From positions 496,001 to 560,000 of the forward strand of contig NZ_JAAVJL010000001.1 in assembly GCF_012863495.1 (NCBI RefSeq): 64,000 nt of DNA, in the 5' to 3' direction. Of this stretch, positions 43,593 to 52,672 are shown in pieces. Numbering within the stretch: the stretch's first letter is position 1; the number at the start of each line of letters is the position of its first letter. This DNA is from Pseudanabaena yagii GIHE-NHR1. GTDB taxonomy: Bacteria > Cyanobacteriota > Cyanobacteriia > Pseudanabaenales > Pseudanabaenaceae. Under the pieces are notes generated by a model. The model made no database searches, had not been told where the DNA came from, and saw only the letters and a program-made list of their open reading frames with translations. The position numbers were made by a program, and so were the translations under genes.

Positions 43593-44540
43593 ATGACTTA
43601 CCGCCTATCAGATTCGCAATTAGCAAGCCACATTACGCTACACCAGTTACAGGTTTTTGAAGTAGCGGCTCGACATGGTAGCTATACCCGTGCTGCTGAG
43701 GAGCTATTTCTCACCCAACCCACCGTCTCTATGCAAATTAAGCATTTGACAAAAGCAATTGGAATGCCTTTATTTGAGCAAGTTGGAAAAAGACTATTTC
43801 TCACTCAGGCGGGGCATGAATTATTTGCCACCTGTCAAGAAATTTTTGGACGCATATCACAATTTGAAATGAGCGTTGCGGATATGAAGGGCTTGAAGCA
43901 GGGATATTTAAAAATTACGGTAGTAACAACTGCAAAATATGTGATCCCACGTTTGCTAGGACCATTTTGTCAGCGCTATCCTGGTGTAGAAATATCTCTG
44001 AAAGTGACAAATCATAGTGGCATTTTAGAAAGATTGTCTGAGAACAAAGATGATTTATATATTCTCAGCCAAGTTCCCGATGAGCCAGATGTTAAAGCTC
44101 ATCCATTCCTGGCAAATCCTTTAGTTGTACTTGCCAATCATGATCATCCTTTGGCAAATGAAAAAAATATTCCGATTCAGAAGTTAGCCGATCAGCCTTT
44201 TATCACTAGAGAGTCTGGTTCGGGGACAAGAGGATATGTCCAAAAATTGTTTGATGACCATAAAATTACGCCCAAAGTCAAGATGGAACTATCAAGTAAT
44301 GAGGCAATTAAGCAAGCGATCGCAGGTGGTTTAGGGATTTCTATCCTATCGCGCCACACGATCGCTTTAGAGGGAGCTTCAGGACAGATTGCAGTATTAG
44401 ATGTTGAGCATTTCCCGATTCCCTGCAATTGGTATGTGATCCACCTTGCGGGCAAACAACTATCAGTCGTTGCCCAAGCTTTTTTGGAATATTTGCAAAC
44501 TGAAGGCAAACAAATTGCGGAAGAAACATCAGCTTGGTAA
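43593..44540 (+). CDS. LysR family transcriptional regulator, CbbR/CmpR type
   Basis: A 315-aa protein with an N-terminal winged helix (LHQLQVFEVAARHGSYTRAAEELFLTQPTVSMQIKHLTKAIGMPLFEQ) and a LysR substrate-binding domain (YLKITVVTTAKYVIPRLLGPFCQRYPGVEISLKV..., about 90-300). Its sequence style is that of the cyanobacterial RbcR/CmpR/NdhR regulators of carbon uptake and fixation. Which of these it is cannot be decided here. An ATG at 43575 lies in the dyad and is less likely. Confidence 0.85.
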   Translation: MTYRLSDSQLASHITLHQLQVFEVAARHGSYTRAAEELFLTQPTVSMQIKHLTKAIGMPLFEQVGKRLFLTQAGHELFATCQEIFGRISQFEMSVADMKGLKQGYLKITVVTTAKYVIPRLLGPFCQRYPGVEISLKVTNHSGILERLSENKDDLYILSQVPDEPDVKAHPFLANPLVVLANHDHPLANEKNIPIQKLADQPFITRESGSGTRGYVQKLFDDHKITPKVKMELSSNEAIKQAIAGGLGISILSRHTIALEGASGQIAVLDVEHFPIPCNWYVIHLAGKQLSVVAQAFLEYLQTEGKQIAEETSAW

Positions 44541-44544
44541 AAAA

Positions 44545-44577
44545 AAGACTGATTGCATTGCAATCAGTCTTTTTTTA
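44545..44577 (+). terminator. terminator of the LysR gene
   Basis: AAAGACTGATTGCATTGCAATCAGTCTTT hairpin followed by a T run. It also ends close to the tRNA-Cys on the other strand. Confidence 0.85.
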
Positions 44578-44648
44578 AGGCGGCACCCAGATTCGAACTG
44601 GGGGTGAGAGTTTTGCAGACTCCTGCCTTACCACTTGGCTATGCCGCC
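44578..44648 (-). tRNA. trnC: tRNA-Cys (GCA)
   Basis: Read from 44648 down: acceptor GGCGGCA, D-arm GCCAAGTGGTAAGGC, anticodon stem-loop GGAGT CTGCAAA ACTCT with anticodon GCA, and TPC-arm CCCAGTTCGAATCTGGG. The 3' acceptor arm TGCCGC closes with a G-U pair at position 1-72. No CCA is encoded. Length 71 nt. Confidence 0.93.
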
Positions 44649-44760
44649 GAACGAACGGATACCTAATATAACAAATTAGGTAACTAGTTGCAAACAAACT
44701 GAGGATTTTTTGCATTATGTCTTGAGCCAAGCTCCCATATAATGGCAATTATCCTTTTAG

Positions 44761-45030
44761 CTACAAACCTGTATTGGAGTCATGTTTATCTTCCCAAATC
44801 TCAATATCGAGGTCGTTAAGATAGGCGATCGCATTTTGAATTTGGGCATGAGTACCTTTGAGGCTAAGGTGAAACCATCCACTACCAGCATTTACACCTA
44901 GAGTTGCCGATACGATATTGACAACCAATCCATAGCGGGAGGTCAACTGCGAAATTACAGGCTCACCATGAAGATCTTCAGGAATCCGAAGTCGAATATC
45001 TTGAATTATAGAACGAGTATCAATAGTCAT
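44761..45030 (-). CDS. NIL domain protein
   Basis: This 89-aa protein is a single NIL domain: RIPEDLHGEPVISQLTSRYGLVVNIVSATLGVN, GWFHLSLKGTHAQIQNAIAYL. NIL domains usually occur at the C-terminus of ABC ATPases for methionine and in some ferredoxin-like proteins; free-standing copies are found in cyanobacteria near sulfate uptake genes. Here it lies downstream of sbpA-cysT-cysW-tauE on the same strand, in keeping with a sulfur role. Confidence 0.8.
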   Translation of the reverse strand: MTIDTRSIIQDIRLRIPEDLHGEPVISQLTSRYGLVVNIVSATLGVNAGSGWFHLSLKGTHAQIQNAIAYLNDLDIEIWEDKHDSNTGL

Positions 45031-45060
45031 TTAGAGAAACTCCTTACTAGTCTTTATTGT

Positions 45061-45149
45061 TTAGGAATTACGCATTGAGGCGATGTAGTGCAAGATTCTC
45101 CCGCACCACTCAAAACCCCGTAAACTCGTTAGCATTGCGTAAGTCCTAA
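45061..45149. mobile_element. short inverted-repeat element, MITE-like
   Basis: TTAGGAATTACGCA (45061-45074) and TGCGTAAGTCCTAA (45136-45149) are inverted repeats with one mismatch, enclosing 61 bases without a gene. The sequence TTAGGACTTACGCA is a known type of dispersed terminal repeat in cyanobacterial MITEs, from memory. A flanking target duplication is not obvious. Confidence 0.45.
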
Positions 45150-45208
45150 TTGTCACTTCCATTTAACACGATTTACGAAATTTTCAAGGATTCGTAGACT
45201 ACAATTCT

Positions 45209-46000
45209 TTATGCCATCATGGTTTTGATGGCAAGGATGATGACTGTCACTAAAAAAATTCGGCGTAACCAGAGGTTATTGAGCTTGAGGGCAATCTTAG
45301 AGCCGATAATTCCACCAACAAACATAGTGATACTCAAGACAATTCCCAAGGGATAGTCAATAATCCCGCTTAGGGTAAAGAGGCAAGTTGCGAATAAAGA
45401 AGAGAAAATATTTACCAGTTTGGTTGTGGCGATCGCTTCTACATAGGTCATCTGAAATAATCCAACGTAGGCAGCCGTAAGCATAGTTACATAGCCACCA
45501 CTAAAAAATCCTCCATAGATGCCAAGGATAAGTGTTGCCACATAGCCCATAAACTTTTTAATTTTAGATGGATGGCCTTTAGATATAACTCCAGCACGAT
45601 GATTGAGCAAGGAGAAAATCACAATTGCAATCATAAATACGGAGACTAACTGCGGCAGCACTTTTGATGGCACGAATAACAGTAAGGCGGCTCCCAATCC
45701 TGATCCCACCAAAGTTAGTAATATCAATAGGGGTAAGCGACTAAGGTTAATCGTCTTTTGCTTGAGGAAAGGTAAAGTTGCACCAATGCTCATAAATGTG
45801 AGTGCCATCATATTTGTGGCTAAAGCGGTGCGCGGTTCAATTCCTGTTTGCAACATCACAGGTACGGTGATTAGGGAAGTACTACCTGTAATCACACTGA
45901 TAATACTGGTAACAAGGAAAGCAGCGATGAGGGTAAGTAATTGGATAGAGGGCAAAATTGGATTATGACTTTGCATTGGTAATAATCTTTGTGTTGCCAT
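45209..46000 (-). CDS. TauE/SafE family sulfite exporter-like permease
   Basis: This 263-aa membrane protein has eight hydrophobic helices. It contains LVTSIISVITGSTSLITVPVMLQTGIEPRTALATNMMALTFMSIGA in the first half and LGIYGGFFSGGYVTMLTAAYVGLFQMTYVEAIATTKLVNIFSS in the second. Located between cysW and the NIL-domain gene, it likely moves a sulfur compound across the inner membrane. Confidence 0.85.
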   Translation of the reverse strand: MATQRLLPMQSHNPILPSIQLLTLIAAFLVTSIISVITGSTSLITVPVMLQTGIEPRTALATNMMALTFMSIGATLPFLKQKTINLSRLPLLILLTLVGSGLGAALLLFVPSKVLPQLVSVFMIAIVIFSLLNHRAGVISKGHPSKIKKFMGYVATLILGIYGGFFSGGYVTMLTAAYVGLFQMTYVEAIATTKLVNIFSSLFATCLFTLSGIIDYPLGIVLSITMFVGGIIGSKIALKLNNLWLRRIFLVTVIILAIKTMMA

Positions 46001-46026
46001 TCGCGCAACACAAAGATTATTTTTCG

Positions 46027-46908
46027 CTATTCCCGTTCATTAGGATTATGGGTTTTGCGTTCCAAGATTTCCTTGAGAACTAGAGTTACTACTGCTAACA
46101 ACGCTAGTAATACCGCCGCCGAATAGGCGACTTCATTCTCATAGTTCTTATATGACTCTTCTACAAATAGAGGTAAGCTCTGAGTTTTGGCAGCAATATT
46201 GCCTGATACAACAGATACAGCACCAAATTCACCCATGGCTCTAGCGTTAGTCAAAACCAAGCCATAGAGCAGCCCCCAACGGATATTAGGAACGACCACT
46301 TTCCAGAAAATTTGCCAGTCGTTAGCGCCAAGGGTACGGGCGGCTTCTTCCTGCTCGGTTCCCATTTCATCTAATACAGGAATTACTTCACGGGCAATGA
46401 AGGGCATACTGACAAAGATGGTAGCCATCAGCATTCCTGGGAAAGCAAAGATAATTTTGATATCATTTGCTTCGAGCCATGAACCAAACCAACCGAGGCG
46501 ACCATAGAGTAGAACGATCATTAAACCTGCAACTACGGGCGAGATCGAGAAGGGCAAATCGATGATGCTGAGTAATAAGGCTTTACCAGGGAATTTATTA
46601 CGGGCGATCGCCCAAGCCGCACTCAAGCCAAAGATCGTATTTAGCGGTAAGGCGATCGCTGCTAGACCTGCGGTTAACTTAATCGCTACCCATAAATCCT
46701 CCCGCTTAAACGCATCGATCAATGGAGTCAGTCCTTTATGAAAGGCTTCATAAAATACGTTGGCGGCGGGTATGAGTAATACTAAGGAGAGATAAGTAAT
46801 AGCGATCGTAATTAAGATTGCAGGGGCAAAGCTTTTTTTCTCTTTGATCTGGGTTGGTTCGGGAGCGCTTTGAGGATATTTGCTGGCAGAAGAATTTAAA
46901 TTAGCCAT
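46027..46908 (-). CDS. cysW: sulfate/thiosulfate ABC transporter permease CysW
   Basis: This 293-aa inner-membrane permease has the ABC-permease EAA loop at about 195-215 (EEAARTLGANDWQIFWKVVVPNIR). The start ATG 46908 overlaps the end of cysT by 8 bp; an upstream in-frame ATG at 46956 is less fitting. It works with CysT, a CysA ATPase (not in the window) and the sulfate-binding protein. Confidence 0.9.
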   Translation of the reverse strand: MANLNSSASKYPQSAPEPTQIKEKKSFAPAILITIAITYLSLVLLIPAANVFYEAFHKGLTPLIDAFKREDLWVAIKLTAGLAAIALPLNTIFGLSAAWAIARNKFPGKALLLSIIDLPFSISPVVAGLMIVLLYGRLGWFGSWLEANDIKIIFAFPGMLMATIFVSMPFIAREVIPVLDEMGTEQEEAARTLGANDWQIFWKVVVPNIRWGLLYGLVLTNARAMGEFGAVSVVSGNIAAKTQSLPLFVEESYKNYENEVAYSAAVLLALLAVVTLVLKEILERKTHNPNERE

Positions 46909-47758
46909 ATCGCTTGCTCCATGCTTGTAATAGATTAATCGCCAATAGACTCGCAAAGGAAATAGCCAGCATTACCACGCCGATCACAGTTGCGCCAACA
47001 TAGTCATACTGTTCTAGGCGTTGAAAGATCAAAACTGGTGTAATTAAATCCTTAAAAGGAGTATTGGACGCAATGATTACGGTTGAGCCATACTCACCAA
47101 CAGCACGGGAAAAACCCAAGGCAACCCCTGTCAAGATCGAAGGTGTAAGTGGTGGCAAAATTACTTGGATAAAGGTTTGGAATTGAGAAGCACCTAATGA
47201 CCATGCGGCTTCTTCGATTTCCTTTTCTAATTCTTTAAGGACGGGCTGAACCGTTCTGACAATAAAGGGTAATGAGATAAAGGTCATCGCTATAAATACA
47301 CCGATGCGACTAAAGGCAATTTTGATGCCAAAGGGAGCAAAATATGCACCAATAAAACCTTTATTACTATACATTGTGGCTAGGGTTAAACCTGCGACTG
47401 CTGTCGGGAGTGCGAAGGGTAAGTCAACAACAGCTTCGACAAAGCGCTTGCCCCAAAAGTTGTAACGCACGATTACCCAAGCGATCAATGTGCCGAATAT
47501 GCCATTAATCGCGGCAGCAGCAAAGGCAGTCACAAAGGTAACTTCGTAACTAGAGAGGGCAATGGGTGATGTCGCAGTTGCCCAAAACTTTTCAAAAGGC
47601 TCTTGAGAAGCTTTGACAATCATAGCGATGATTGGCAAAATTAGCAGGAATGCGAGATAGACAAAAGTAATTACCCATGTCCAAGGAATTTTGCCAAGGA
47701 ATTTTAAAACAGGATTAGATTGGCGCTTTCTGTCAGGCAGAGGTGTTGTCGTGACCAT
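46901..47758 (-). CDS. cysT: sulfate/thiosulfate ABC transporter permease CysT (CysU)
   Basis: This 285-aa protein has the EAA motif EIEEAAWSLGASQFQTFIQVILPPLTPSILTGVALGFSRAVGEYG at about 180-225, and about six transmembrane segments. It forms the membrane channel together with CysW; genes overlap. The typical order sbpA-cysT-cysW is kept. Confidence 0.9.
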   Translation of the reverse strand: MVTTTPLPDRKRQSNPVLKFLGKIPWTWVITFVYLAFLLILPIIAMIVKASQEPFEKFWATATSPIALSSYEVTFVTAFAAAAINGIFGTLIAWVIVRYNFWGKRFVEAVVDLPFALPTAVAGLTLATMYSNKGFIGAYFAPFGIKIAFSRIGVFIAMTFISLPFIVRTVQPVLKELEKEIEEAAWSLGASQFQTFIQVILPPLTPSILTGVALGFSRAVGEYGSTVIIASNTPFKDLITPVLIFQRLEQYDYVGATVIGVVMLAISFASLLAINLLQAWSKRYG

Positions 47759-47908
47759 ATTGTCTTTAAATTTTCAAAAAGCTTGGGCATTTAGCCTAAA
47801 TTCTATAAAACCGCAGCAAAGCTACGATTTTATAGAATTTAGTTATTAATTTAGGCAAGGGGCTTAAGCCACTTGTTGATGACTTGATTAATTAGCTATA
47901 GCTAAGCT

Positions 47909-49111
47909 CTAGCGCTTGATTTTGGATTGAACTTGGTCAAAGATTCCACCATCGGCAAAGAACTTCTTATCGGCATTTGGCCAACCACCAAAATCTTTAT
48001 TAATGGTTGCAAGCTCTTTAACTGCGGGGTAAAGTTCAGTAAACTGCTTCTCTTTGGCAACAGCTTCATCGACAGGACGGAAACCGATCTTGGCAAATTC
48101 GGTTTGTGCTTCAGTGGAGTAGAGGTACTTTACAAATGCTTCGGCTACTTCCTTAGTGCCATGCTTAGCAACGTTTTTGTCAACAACTGCAATCGGATTG
48201 TCGATGGAGAGGTTCACATCGGGAATTACATAGCTGACTTTTTCGCCCTTCTGAGTAGCAAGAATTACTTCGTTTTCGTAATTAACCAAGACATCGCCCT
48301 GCCCTTGCTTAAGGAAAGCGTCGCTGGCTTCCCTAGCGTCTTTAGTCAAGATTGGCACATTGGTAAATACTTTCACTAAGGTATCGATGCTCTTGGCTTC
48401 ATCCTTATTATTTGCCTTGAGAGCCGCATTCCAGATTGCCAAGAAATTCCATTTAGCAACACCTGAAGTTTTAGGGTCAGCAGTGATTAGCGCAACCCCT
48501 GGTTTTTCGAGATCAGACCAAGTTTTAATATTTTTGGGATTGCCTTCACGAACGATAATTGCTGGTACGGACTTCGAGACAATTCCATCATTAGGATATT
48601 CTTTTTCCCAACCTGACTCAATTAGTCCTGCTTTTTCTAGTTTGAAAGTGTCAGCACTAAGGGCGAGGTGGACAACATCAGCTTCGAGTCCGTCAATAAC
48701 GGCGCGAGTTTGCGAACCTGAGCCACCATAGCTCTGTTTAAAGGTAACTTTTTGATTTTGTTCCTTTTGCCATTTTTCCACAAACTTAGGAATGATCTTC
48801 TCGTGAGCTTGCTTGGTAACAGCAAAAGACACAAGGGTTAATTCAACATCTTTTTTAGGTGCGCCTGCGGCAGGTGTGGTTTGAGCGGCGGGGCTGCCAC
48901 CTGTAGTTGGGGTTGTTGCTGTGGGTTTAGTGTCAGTCGTTGCAGTGCAAGCTGCCATCGTGACACTAATCAATGCACCTGCCAAAAAGAAGGAGACAAA
49001 TTTGCGTCCCCATTTATGGCTGAATATGTTTTTAAATGTATTGCTAAATAATTGGGCGATCGCCTTGACCGCTGATTGTGAACGTTTTAAGGGATGTTGT
49101 CCTAAACTCAT
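47909..49111 (-). CDS. sbpA: sulfate-binding lipoprotein SbpA
   Basis: This 400-aa protein has a long positively charged N-terminus followed by a lipobox (TMAAC, Cys about 55), then a Thr/Ala linker. The periplasmic sulfate-binding fold follows: VELTLVSFAVTKQAHEKIIPKFV, TFKQSYGGSGSQTRAVIDGLEADVVHLALSADTFKLEKAGLIE, DVLVNYENEVILATQKGEKV, and YLYSTEAQTEFAKIGFRPV. It captures sulfate and hands it to CysT/CysW. First gene of the operon. Confidence 0.93.
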   Translation of the reverse strand: MSLGQHPLKRSQSAVKAIAQLFSNTFKNIFSHKWGRKFVSFFLAGALISVTMAACTATTDTKPTATTPTTGGSPAAQTTPAAGAPKKDVELTLVSFAVTKQAHEKIIPKFVEKWQKEQNQKVTFKQSYGGSGSQTRAVIDGLEADVVHLALSADTFKLEKAGLIESGWEKEYPNDGIVSKSVPAIIVREGNPKNIKTWSDLEKPGVALITADPKTSGVAKWNFLAIWNAALKANNKDEAKSIDTLVKVFTNVPILTKDAREASDAFLKQGQGDVLVNYENEVILATQKGEKVSYVIPDVNLSIDNPIAVVDKNVAKHGTKEVAEAFVKYLYSTEAQTEFAKIGFRPVDEAVAKEKQFTELYPAVKELATINKDFGGWPNADKKFFADGGIFDQVQSKIKR

Positions 49112-49444
49112 GAGATATCTCCAAGAAAGTAATCTACGATATCTTGATGGGAATACCGTGTTTAAATACCATACAATACTTTCCTTTGAGATACAAATAA
49201 AATCTGTCTAGTTTTATTTAGACATTCAGAGATTTAGCAGAAATGTTAGAGAAGCTAATATTCTCTTTGTCTAACATCTTTTTAATCTGGCTAACGCAAG
49301 TTCAGGATAATTTAAAACGATCTGAGATAGAGGGTTTGCGTAACAAACCCTCTATCTCAGACCAAAAGTAAAAGCCTTGCTATGTAAGGTTTTTACTTTT
49401 GGTCTGAGAATACACCGTGCTAAGCATGGTGCATTTATCTAGGG
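49112..49444. other. 333-bp gap with two long hairpins and the sbpA promoter region
   Basis: Hairpin 1 (49322-49360, CTGAGATAGAGGGTTTG and its complement) and hairpin 2 (about 49359-49404, GACCAAAAGTAAAAGCCTTG against AAGGTTTTTACTTTTGGTC) follow directly on each other. They sit between the CNNM gene end and the sbpA start and may terminate or attenuate. No gene is evident. Confidence 0.6.
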
Positions 49445-50788
49445 TTATCTATTTTTTAAATTACCCTTAGGTTCTTCATCTAGAGGTAATAATGGGGACA
49501 AATTAATTAGCACTTTATCTACTCGATTTCCATCCATATCAACTACTTCAAAACGGATTCTTTGCCAAGTAAAGTGCTCACCAACCATCGGAATATGTCG
49601 GAGATAAGTCATCATCAATCCCCCCAGCGTATGGTAATTGCGCTCTTCTTCATAGGGTAAATCTTCAATTTCGAGAATCTCTTTGAGCCGATCGCTAGAA
49701 ATCATCCCATCAATTAGCCAAGACCCATCTTCTCTCTGAATTGCATCGGGATCACCTTGGCGATCGCTTGATGGCAAATCACCAACGATCGCCTCAAGTA
49801 GGTCAGTGAGAGTTACCATTCCCTCGACACCACCATACTCATCAGTCACCATAGCAACGCGATCGCCTGATTGTTTAAATTGCTCTAATACGCTCAAAGC
49901 ACTGGCAGTTTCCGCAACATATAGGGGAGGACTACTAACTTTTAATAAATCTATAGGTACACCATGAATACTGGCGTTGAGAAATTCTCGAATATCGACA
50001 ATTCCCACACAATCATCCAGATTTTCCCTAGCTACTGGAAATCTTGAATGACCACTCTCTAGAACTTCGCGTTGCGTTTCTTCAAATGGAGAATCGATGT
50101 CAATCCAATCAATCTCAGTGCGGGGAGTCATGAGGGCTTTAATAGGGCGATCGCCTAGACGAAATACTCGTTCTACCATGTCTTGTTCAGCTTCTTCAAA
50201 CATCCCCGACTCTGCACCCTGAGCAATCATCACCTTAATTTCTTCTTCAGTAACCTGCGCCTCTTCATTGGCTTGAATTCCTAACATACTCAGCAATGCT
50301 TCGGTAGAGGCGCTAAGTAAGTACACAATCGGTGTGCCAATATTGGCAAGAAATCGCATCGGTGGGGCAACATTACAGGCAATCTGTTCAGCATTACTCA
50401 TCGCCAATCGCTTGGGCACAAGCTCTCCGACAACGAGAGATAAATAAGTGATAATTCCAACAACAATCGAAAAGCTGAGGGATTCGCTGTAGGGCTTGAT
50501 AATTGCGATCGTATCCAACAACTCTTTCAAACTTTTTGCTACGGTTGTACCACCCAAAGCGCCACTCAAAATTCCGATTAAAGTAATGCCAATTTGGGTG
50601 GTTGACAAAAAATTGTTGGGTGAGCTGATTAGCCTTAAAGCAGCTCTAGCTTTAGCATTTCCTTCTTTTGCCCATTGTTCTAGGCGTACTTTTCGAGCTG
50701 AGACAATGGCTAGCTCAGACATCGAAAATACACCATTGGCAATAATCAGCAAAATAATGAATAAAGCTTCAAAAGCGAGGGAAGACAT
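49445..50788 (-). CDS. CNNM/CorC-type membrane protein (hemolysin-like, TlyC family)
   Basis: This 447-aa protein has an N-terminal DUF21/CNNM membrane domain with about four helices (residues 1-170, LVVGELVPKRLAMSNAEQIA). A CBS pair (about 210-340, VFRLGDRPIKALMTPRTEIDWIDID; DRVAMVTDEYGGVEGMVTLTDLLEAIVGDLP) and a CorC_HlyC C-terminal domain (about 350-430) follow. It is thought to mediate Mg2+ or Co2+ efflux. The hemolysin label is historic. Confidence 0.88.
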   Translation of the reverse strand: MSSLAFEALFIILLIIANGVFSMSELAIVSARKVRLEQWAKEGNAKARAALRLISSPNNFLSTTQIGITLIGILSGALGGTTVAKSLKELLDTIAIIKPYSESLSFSIVVGIITYLSLVVGELVPKRLAMSNAEQIACNVAPPMRFLANIGTPIVYLLSASTEALLSMLGIQANEEAQVTEEEIKVMIAQGAESGMFEEAEQDMVERVFRLGDRPIKALMTPRTEIDWIDIDSPFEETQREVLESGHSRFPVARENLDDCVGIVDIREFLNASIHGVPIDLLKVSSPPLYVAETASALSVLEQFKQSGDRVAMVTDEYGGVEGMVTLTDLLEAIVGDLPSSDRQGDPDAIQREDGSWLIDGMISSDRLKEILEIEDLPYEEERNYHTLGGLMMTYLRHIPMVGEHFTWQRIRFEVVDMDGNRVDKVLINLSPLLPLDEEPKGNLKNR

Positions 50789-50892
50789 TGTTTTTAGAGC
50801 AGAACGACCTTATGGGAATCGTTTGAGAAATTTGTTTAATGATAGTTATATATTCTCATACCAAATTTTGTGTCAAGTTTCCTAAGACTCAA

Positions 50893-50932
50893 AAAAAGGT
50901 GTGACCAGAAGTGTCACACCTTTTTTTTAACG
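50893..50932. terminator. terminator between malQ and the CNNM gene
   Basis: AAAAAAAGGTGTGAC and GTCACACCTTTTTTTT form a strong stem with A and T runs on both sides. It lies just after the malQ stop on the minus strand. Confidence 0.85.
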
Positions 50933-52456
50933 GCTATAGAGTTGGGTCACATCCAACAAGCGATCGCTCAAATCTTGGTTGAGTAAATCGGGATCGCTAT
51001 AGCGCCAGCCCCAATTGCCTGTGGCAGTTCCGGGGACATTCATCCGCGCACTATTGTCTAAACCAAGAACATCCTGTAGCGGAACGATCGCAATTACAGC
51101 TACTGATGCCATTGCTATGCGGATTAGCGCCCAGTTAATTGGCTCTCCTGAGGCAAAACCAACTACATATTTATAAAACAGTTGCTTTTCATAATTGCTG
51201 GAACGCTGCCACCAACCCACTGCGGTGTCATTATCGTGAGTCCCAGTGTACACAACACTATTGTGTCTGTAGTGGTGGGGCAAATGAAAATTGCCAGAGT
51301 CACCACCAAAAGCAAACAGTAGTACCTGCATTCCTGGAAAGCCAAAATCATCCCGTAATTTGATGACTTCAGGAGTGATTACCCCAAGATCTTCGGCAAG
51401 AATTGGCAGATCACCCATTACTTCCTTGAGCTTCGTAAACAGCTCATCTCCCAAGGCAAGCTTCCACTCACCTTTGATGGCATTCTCCTCACCTGCGGGA
51501 ACTTGCCAAAATGATTCAAAACCTCGAAAGTGATCGATGCGGATAATATCTACATAACGATTTAAAAATCGGAAGCGATCGATCCACCAAGCAAAATTAG
51601 TTTCTTGAAGATAATCCCAGTTATAGACAGGATTTCCCCAGAGCTGACCTGTTTCGCTGAAATAGTCGGGTGGGACTCCCGCCATCTGTGTGACTTCGTA
51701 GGTTTCAGGATCGAGCGCAAAGTTTTCAGGATTTGCCCAAACATCAGCACTGTTATGAGAGACATAGATGGGAATATCGCCAATAATCCGAATATTTCGC
51801 ATATTGGCATATTGCTTGAGTTTCAACCATTGATCGAAAAAGAGAAACTGCACAAATCTCTGAAACTCGATTTGCTCATGTAACTCTTCGCGTTTTTGTT
51901 GTAATGCTTGGGGTTCCCGTTTGGCGATCGCAGGTTCCCACTGATTCCAAAGGATTTCGGGATTTTCTTCATGCAATGCAACAAACAGCACATAGTCTTC
52001 GAGCCAATCGGCTTCTTCGTAGCAAAACTTTTTGAACTGCTCTTGGATTAAATACAAATCATGATGATGTTGGGGATCTTGATCCGCATAACCCTGTTTG
52101 AATCTTGTATAGGCAATCTCTAGTAACTTGCGTTTGTAAGGTATCACCGCTTCAAAATCAACACGATTTTGATCAAAATCAGGAATATCTTCCCAATCTT
52201 CTTCTTTAAGTAAATATTGCTTCGCTAAAAGCTCTGGACTAATGAGATAGGGATTACCTGCGATCGCACTAAAACTCATGTAGGGAGAATTACCATATCC
52301 TGTAGGTCCAAGGGGCAGGACTTGCCAAAGCTTCTGACCACTACGGGATAAAAACTCAATAAACTGATAAGCCGTTTCTCCTAAATCCCCAATCCCAAAT
52401 TTGCTGGGTAATGAGGTTGGATGCAGCAAAACGCCACTAGCACGTTGAAAAGCCAT
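50927..52456 (-). CDS. malQ: 4-alpha-glucanotransferase (amylomaltase)
   Basis: This 509-aa GH77 family enzyme of glycogen metabolism transfers maltosyl units. It has LHPTSLPSKFGIGDLGETAYQFIEFL near the start, YGNSPYMSFSAIAGNPYLIS, RIDHFRGFESFWQVPAGEENAIKGEWK (catalytic nucleophile Asp, about 294), LAEDLGVITPEV and VVYTGTHDNDTAVGWW. I use ATG 52456; a TTG at 52462 would add two residues. Confidence 0.95.
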   Translation of the reverse strand: MAFQRASGVLLHPTSLPSKFGIGDLGETAYQFIEFLSRSGQKLWQVLPLGPTGYGNSPYMSFSAIAGNPYLISPELLAKQYLLKEEDWEDIPDFDQNRVDFEAVIPYKRKLLEIAYTRFKQGYADQDPQHHHDLYLIQEQFKKFCYEEADWLEDYVLFVALHEENPEILWNQWEPAIAKREPQALQQKREELHEQIEFQRFVQFLFFDQWLKLKQYANMRNIRIIGDIPIYVSHNSADVWANPENFALDPETYEVTQMAGVPPDYFSETGQLWGNPVYNWDYLQETNFAWWIDRFRFLNRYVDIIRIDHFRGFESFWQVPAGEENAIKGEWKLALGDELFTKLKEVMGDLPILAEDLGVITPEVIKLRDDFGFPGMQVLLFAFGGDSGNFHLPHHYRHNSVVYTGTHDNDTAVGWWQRSSNYEKQLFYKYVVGFASGEPINWALIRIAMASVAVIAIVPLQDVLGLDNSARMNVPGTATGNWGWRYSDPDLLNQDLSDRLLDVTQLYSR

Positions 52457-52584
52457 ACACAAAATACAAAAGCTTTTAGATCTGGCTCTACTTTACCGCC
52501 TTATGTATCGTCTTACAGAGTTTTGTTTCCCCACCTTTGGCGGGGAAACAAAAACATACTTCACCAGACTGGGAAATACTATTT

Positions 52585-52645
52585 GAGTAGCTGGACGCAT
52601 TTAAATAGTATTTGGTGCACGCTGCGCGTGCACCAAAGTCTTTAG
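52585..52645. repeat. family C palindromic repeat, copy 4 (partial)
   Basis: GAGTAGCTGGACGCATTTAA and a TTTGGTGCACGC / GCGTGCACCAAA hairpin match family C, but the right outer arm is missing or degraded. Confidence 0.55.
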
Positions 52646-52672
52646 GGGGGTGAGGCAAAATGAAAACTGCTA

